Below are positions 60,812 to 64,000 of a stretch of 64,000 nucleotides of DNA, piece after piece. The position numbers and the translations under genes are program-made. Source of the stretch: Streptomyces griseosporeus (lineage in GTDB: Bacteria; Actinomycetota; Actinomycetes; Streptomycetales; Streptomycetaceae). Location of the stretch: positions 310,001 to 374,000 of the forward strand of contig NZ_BNBR01000007.1 of NCBI RefSeq assembly GCF_014656055.1, in the 5' to 3' direction. Numbering within the stretch: position 1 is the stretch's first letter; each line of letters opens with the position of its first letter. The notes beneath the pieces were generated by a model that saw nothing but the letters and a program-made list of their open reading frames with translations, was not told the DNA's origin and did no database searches.

Positions 60812-61384
60812 ATGGACAAGCAGCAGCAGGACGCGCAAGCGTCCGACGCCCGGCCCGTTCTCGAAGGCCCCGACATCGCGCGGGTCATGACCCGCATCGC
60901 CCACGAGATCGTCGAGCGCGCCAAGGGCGCCGACGACGTGGTGCTCCTCGGCATTCCGACCCGAGGCGTCTTCCTCGCCCAGCGGCTCGCCGTCAAGCTG
61001 GAGCAGATCACCGAGCGCAAGGTCCCCTGCGGCTCGCTCGACATCACCATGTACCGCGACGACCTGCGCATGCACCCGCCGCGCGCGCTGGCCCGCACCG
61101 AGATCCCCGGTGACGGCATCGACGGCAAGCTGGTCGTCCTCGTCGACGACGTGCTCTTCTCCGGCCGCACCATCCGCGCCGCCCTCGACGCCCTGAACGA
61201 CATCGGGCGCCCCCGCGCGGTGCAGCTCGCGGTCCTCGTCGACCGCGGTCACCGCGAACTGCCGATCCGCGCCGACTACGTCGGCAAGAACCTCCCCACG
61301 TCGCTGCGGGAGACGGTCAAGGTCCAGCTCGCCGAGGAGGACGGTCGCGACACCGTGCTGCTCGGCGCCAAGGCCGACCAGTAG
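60812..61384 (+). CDS. pyrR: Bifunctional pyr operon regulator/uracil phosphoribosyltransferase PyrR
   Basis: UMP/GMP-sensing RNA-binding protein (190 aa) with a PRT fold. The PRPP motif VVLVDDVLFSGRT is intact, and the flexible hood and RNA-binding surface residues (e.g. the ALARTE region) match PyrR. It binds the leader hairpin just upstream of its own gene. Its ribosome site AAGGAGG lies 10 bases before the ATG and is the attenuator's target. pyrB starts 90 bases after its stop. Confidence 0.95.
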   Translation: MDKQQQDAQASDARPVLEGPDIARVMTRIAHEIVERAKGADDVVLLGIPTRGVFLAQRLAVKLEQITERKVPCGSLDITMYRDDLRMHPPRALARTEIPGDGIDGKLVVLVDDVLFSGRTIRAALDALNDIGRPRAVQLAVLVDRGHRELPIRADYVGKNLPTSLRETVKVQLAEEDGRDTVLLGAKADQ

Positions 61385-61474
61385 CAACCCGGGCCAGGGC
61401 CTGCTTCGGCATGCCCGCCGTGCACCGGTTTGCCCTCATCCTCCCGTCTTGAACTGCCTTACGGAGCCTGACAG

Positions 61475-62461
61475 ATGCAGCGTCATCTCATCTCGGCCGC
61501 CGACCTCACCCGCGACGACGCCGTCCTGATCCTCGACACCGCCGAGGAGATGGCCCGGGTCGCGGACCGGCCGATCAAGAAGCTGCCGACCCTGCGCGGC
61601 CGCACGATCGTCAACCTCTTCTTCGAGGACTCCACCCGCACCCGGATCTCCTTCGAGGCCGCCGAGAAGCGCCTCTCCGCGGACGTCATCAACTTCTCCG
61701 CCAAGGGCTCCAGCGTGTCCAAGGGCGAGTCCCTGAAGGACACCGCCCAGACCCTGGAGGCCATGGGCGTCGACGCCGTCGTCATCCGGCACGGCGCCTC
61801 CGGAGCGCCGTACCGCCTGGCGAACTCCGGCTGGATCGACGCCGCCGTCATCAACGCCGGCGACGGCACCCACCAGCACCCCACCCAGGCCCTGCTGGAC
61901 GCCTTCACCATGCGCCGCCGGCTCGTCGGCCGGGACGCCGGACTCGGCCAGGACCTCGCCGGCAAGCGGATCACCATCGTCGGCGACGTCCTGCACAGCC
62001 GGGTCGCCCGCTCCAACGTCGACCTGCTGCACACCCTCGGCGCCGAGGTCACCCTGGTCGCGCCGCCCACCCTGCTGCCGGTCGGCATCGAGACCTGGCC
62101 CTGCGAGGTCTCCTACGACCTGGACTCCACGCTCCCCAAGTGCGACGCGGTGATGATGCTGCGCGTCCAGCGCGAGCGGATGAACGCCGCCTTCTTCCCC
62201 ACCGAGCGCGAGTACTCCCGCCGCTACGGCCTCGACGGCGACCGCATGGCCAAGCTGCCCGAGCACGCCATCGTGATGCACCCCGGCCCGATGGTCCGCG
62301 GCATGGAGATCACCGCCGAGGTCGCCGACTCCGGCCGCTGCACCGCGATCGAGCAGGTCGCCAACGGCGTGTCCATCCGGATGGCCGTCCTCTACCTGCT
62401 GCTCGGGGGCAACGAGCCCGCCGTCACCCACACCCGCCCCACCGGTTCCGAGGAGAAGTAA
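61475..62461 (+). CDS. pyrB: Aspartate carbamoyltransferase catalytic subunit
   Basis: First committed step of pyrimidine synthesis (328 aa), joining carbamoyl phosphate and aspartate. The carbamoyl-phosphate motif FFEDSTRTRISFE and the aspartate-binding region (HPTQALLDAFTM, with MLRVQRERMN later) are conserved. The form is of the PyrB type associated with pyrC, without a regulatory subunit gene in the window. pyrC begins 4 bases after its stop. Confidence 0.96.
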   Translation: MQRHLISAADLTRDDAVLILDTAEEMARVADRPIKKLPTLRGRTIVNLFFEDSTRTRISFEAAEKRLSADVINFSAKGSSVSKGESLKDTAQTLEAMGVDAVVIRHGASGAPYRLANSGWIDAAVINAGDGTHQHPTQALLDAFTMRRRLVGRDAGLGQDLAGKRITIVGDVLHSRVARSNVDLLHTLGAEVTLVAPPTLLPVGIETWPCEVSYDLDSTLPKCDAVMMLRVQRERMNAAFFPTEREYSRRYGLDGDRMAKLPEHAIVMHPGPMVRGMEITAEVADSGRCTAIEQVANGVSIRMAVLYLLLGGNEPAVTHTRPTGSEEK

Positions 62462-62465
62462 CCCC

Positions 62466-63752
62466 ATGAGCAAGATCCTGATCCGTGGTGCGAAGGTGCT
62501 CGGCGGGGCGCTCCAGGACGTCCTGATCGACGGCGAGACGATCGCCGAGGTCGGTACCGGACTGTCCGCCGAGGGCGCCGAGGTCGTCGAGGCCGACGGC
62601 AAGGTCCTGCTCCCCGGCCTGGTCGACCTGCACACCCACCTGCGCGAGCCCGGCCGCGAGGACTCCGAGACCGTCCTCACCGGCACGCGCGCGGCGGCGA
62701 GCGGCGGCTACACCTCCGTGTTCGCCATGGCCAACACCTTCCCGGTCGCCGACACCGCCGGTGTCGTCGAGCAGGTGTGGCGGCTCGGCAAGGAGCACGG
62801 CTACTGCGACGTGCAGCCCATCGGCGCCGTCACCGTCGGCCTGGACGGGCAGAAGCTCGCCGAACTGGGCGCCATGCACGAGTCCGCGGCCGGCGTCACC
62901 GTCTTCTCCGACGACGGCAAGTGCGTCCACGACGCCGTGATCATGCGCCGCGCCCTGGAGTACGTGAAGGCCTTCGACGGTGTCGTCGCCCAGCACGCGC
63001 AGGAGCCCCGGCTCACCGAGGGCGCCCAGATGAACGAGGGCGTCGTCTCCGCCGAGCTGGGCCTGGGCGGCTGGCCGGCCGTCGCCGAGGAGTCGATCAT
63101 CGCGCGGGACGTGCTGCTCGCCGACCACGTCGGCTCCCGCGTCCACATCTGCCACCTGTCGACCGCCGGCAGCGTCGAGATCGTCCGCTGGGCCAAGTCC
63201 CGCGGCATCCAGGTCACCGCCGAGGTCACCCCGCACCACCTGCTGCTCACCGACGAGCTGGTGCGCACCTACAACCCGGTCTACAAGGTCAACCCGCCGC
63301 TGCGCACCGAGCGTGACGTCATGGCGCTGCGCGAGGCCCTCGCCGACGGCACGATCGACATCGTCGCCACCGACCACGCCCCGCACCCGCACGAGGACAA
63401 GGACTGCGAGTGGGCCGCGGCCGCCATGGGCATGGTCGGCCTGGAGACCGCGCTGTCAGTGGTCCAGGAGACCATGGTCGACACGGGCCTGCTGGACTGG
63501 GCCGGCGTCGCCGACCGCATGTCCTTCAAGCCCGCGCAGATCGGACAGGCCACCGGGCACGGCCGTCCCGTCTCGGCAGGTGAGCCCGCCAACCTCACCC
63601 TCGTCGATGCGGCATACCGTGGCCAGGTGGACCCCGCGGGCTTCGCCTCGCGCAGCCGCAACACCCCCTATGAGGGACGTGAGCTGCCGGGCCGTGTGAC
63701 GCACACGTGGCTGCGGGGCAAGGCCACGCTCGTCGACGGGAAGCTCACGTGA
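62466..63752 (+). CDS. pyrC: Dihydroorotase
   Basis: Closes carbamoyl aspartate to dihydroorotate (428 aa, amidohydrolase, class I type). Zinc-binding residues seen are DLHTHLREPG (His57, His59), HAQEPRL, HICHLST and the Asp in ATDHAPHPHE. Residue positions suit an enzyme that may act with PyrB, as known for some bacteria. It overlaps the next gene's GTG by 4 bases. Confidence 0.96.
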   Translation: MSKILIRGAKVLGGALQDVLIDGETIAEVGTGLSAEGAEVVEADGKVLLPGLVDLHTHLREPGREDSETVLTGTRAAASGGYTSVFAMANTFPVADTAGVVEQVWRLGKEHGYCDVQPIGAVTVGLDGQKLAELGAMHESAAGVTVFSDDGKCVHDAVIMRRALEYVKAFDGVVAQHAQEPRLTEGAQMNEGVVSAELGLGGWPAVAEESIIARDVLLADHVGSRVHICHLSTAGSVEIVRWAKSRGIQVTAEVTPHHLLLTDELVRTYNPVYKVNPPLRTERDVMALREALADGTIDIVATDHAPHPHEDKDCEWAAAAMGMVGLETALSVVQETMVDTGLLDWAGVADRMSFKPAQIGQATGHGRPVSAGEPANLTLVDAAYRGQVDPAGFASRSRNTPYEGRELPGRVTHTWLRGKATLVDGKLT

Positions 63753-64000
63753 CACCTCTGCAGCTGACGTACCTCGCCGCCGGACAGAAATCGGCGGAGG
63801 TCACCGACTGGGCCGCCCGCATCGGCTGGGTGATCGGCATCCTCCTCTTCGTCGCGCTCGTCTACTGGCTGATGCGCGAGGGCTGGAAGTGGCGCGGCAC
63901 CCTGCAGAGCGACCTGCCGGAGCTGCCCACCGCGCCGGAGTCGCCCGGCGCGGCGAGACTGACCATGAGCGGCCGCTACCACGGCTCCACCACCGCCGGG
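63749..64000 (+). CDS. Membrane protein gene, truncated by the window end
   Basis: Open from a GTG inside the pyrC stop (GTGA) to the window end: 84 codons with no stop yet. The start MTPLQLTYLAAGQKSAEVTDW is followed by one membrane segment (IGWVIGILLFVALVYWLM) and a soluble region (EGWKWRGTLQSDLPELPTAPE). In Streptomyces a small membrane protein lies between pyrC and the carbamoyl-phosphate synthase genes, which would follow. Function unknown. Confidence 0.75.
   Translation, partial: MTPLQLTYLAAGQKSAEVTDWAARIGWVIGILLFVALVYWLMREGWKWRGTLQSDLPELPTAPESPGAARLTMSGRYHGSTTAG

Overview
The window is very GC-rich, with GTG and TTG start codons, GC-biased third positions, purine-rich ribosome sites and many stop/start overlaps. 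Gene content and order (bldD, relA with an Ala/Pro-rich leader, phosphatidylinositol-mannoside genes, secreted Tat proteins, a SCO7613-like membrane protein) point to a Streptomyces chromosome, in or near the conserved core. No transposase, phage gene, CRISPR array or rRNA gene was seen.

Region 1 (1-10.9 kb) is an accessory part bounded by two identical tRNA-Val(CAC) genes. Between them lie a carbohydrate ABC importer (lipoprotein plus two permeases, no ATPase), a DUF624/YesL-like membrane protein, a Tat-exported PcRGLX/YetA-like rhamnogalacturonan lyase, a large polytopic membrane protein and an SRPBCC protein. A clear promoter followed by two LacI-type palindromes precedes the importer, so this looks like a pectin-oligosaccharide uptake unit.

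Region 2 (10.9-36.2 kb) begins with a DnaQ-like exonuclease divergent from a DUF4365 (PD-(D/E)XK-like)/unknown gene pair. It then follows the order also known in Mycobacterium: thrS, HIT protein, (membrane protein, EF-G2), PI-phosphate synthase, PIM acyltransferase, pimA, a LemA-like protein, pdxS, pdxT, yebC, ruvC-ruvA-ruvB, yajC, secD, secF, apt, relA.

Region 3 (36.2-50.1 kb) holds a DUF349 protein, a membrane-anchored cyclophilin, a metallo-beta-lactamase-fold hydrolase, hisS, a VKOR-like protein, rarA, rpsD with a long leader, a STAND-type ATPase, two small envelope-associated proteins, alaS and ruvX.

Region 4 (50.2-64 kb) holds mltG, a small secreted protein, the shikimate genes aroE, aroC, aroK and aroB, a proline-rich P-loop protein, an M24 peptidase homologue with altered metal ligands, efp, nusB, bldD (convergent, with promoter and operator visible) and the pyrimidine operon pyrR-pyrB-pyrC plus a truncated membrane gene. 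The pyr leader has a PyrR-binding loop inside a hairpin that would cover the pyrR ribosome site. Start codons were chosen from ribosome-site spacing, stop/start overlap and family N-termini, so several differ from the longest possible frame.
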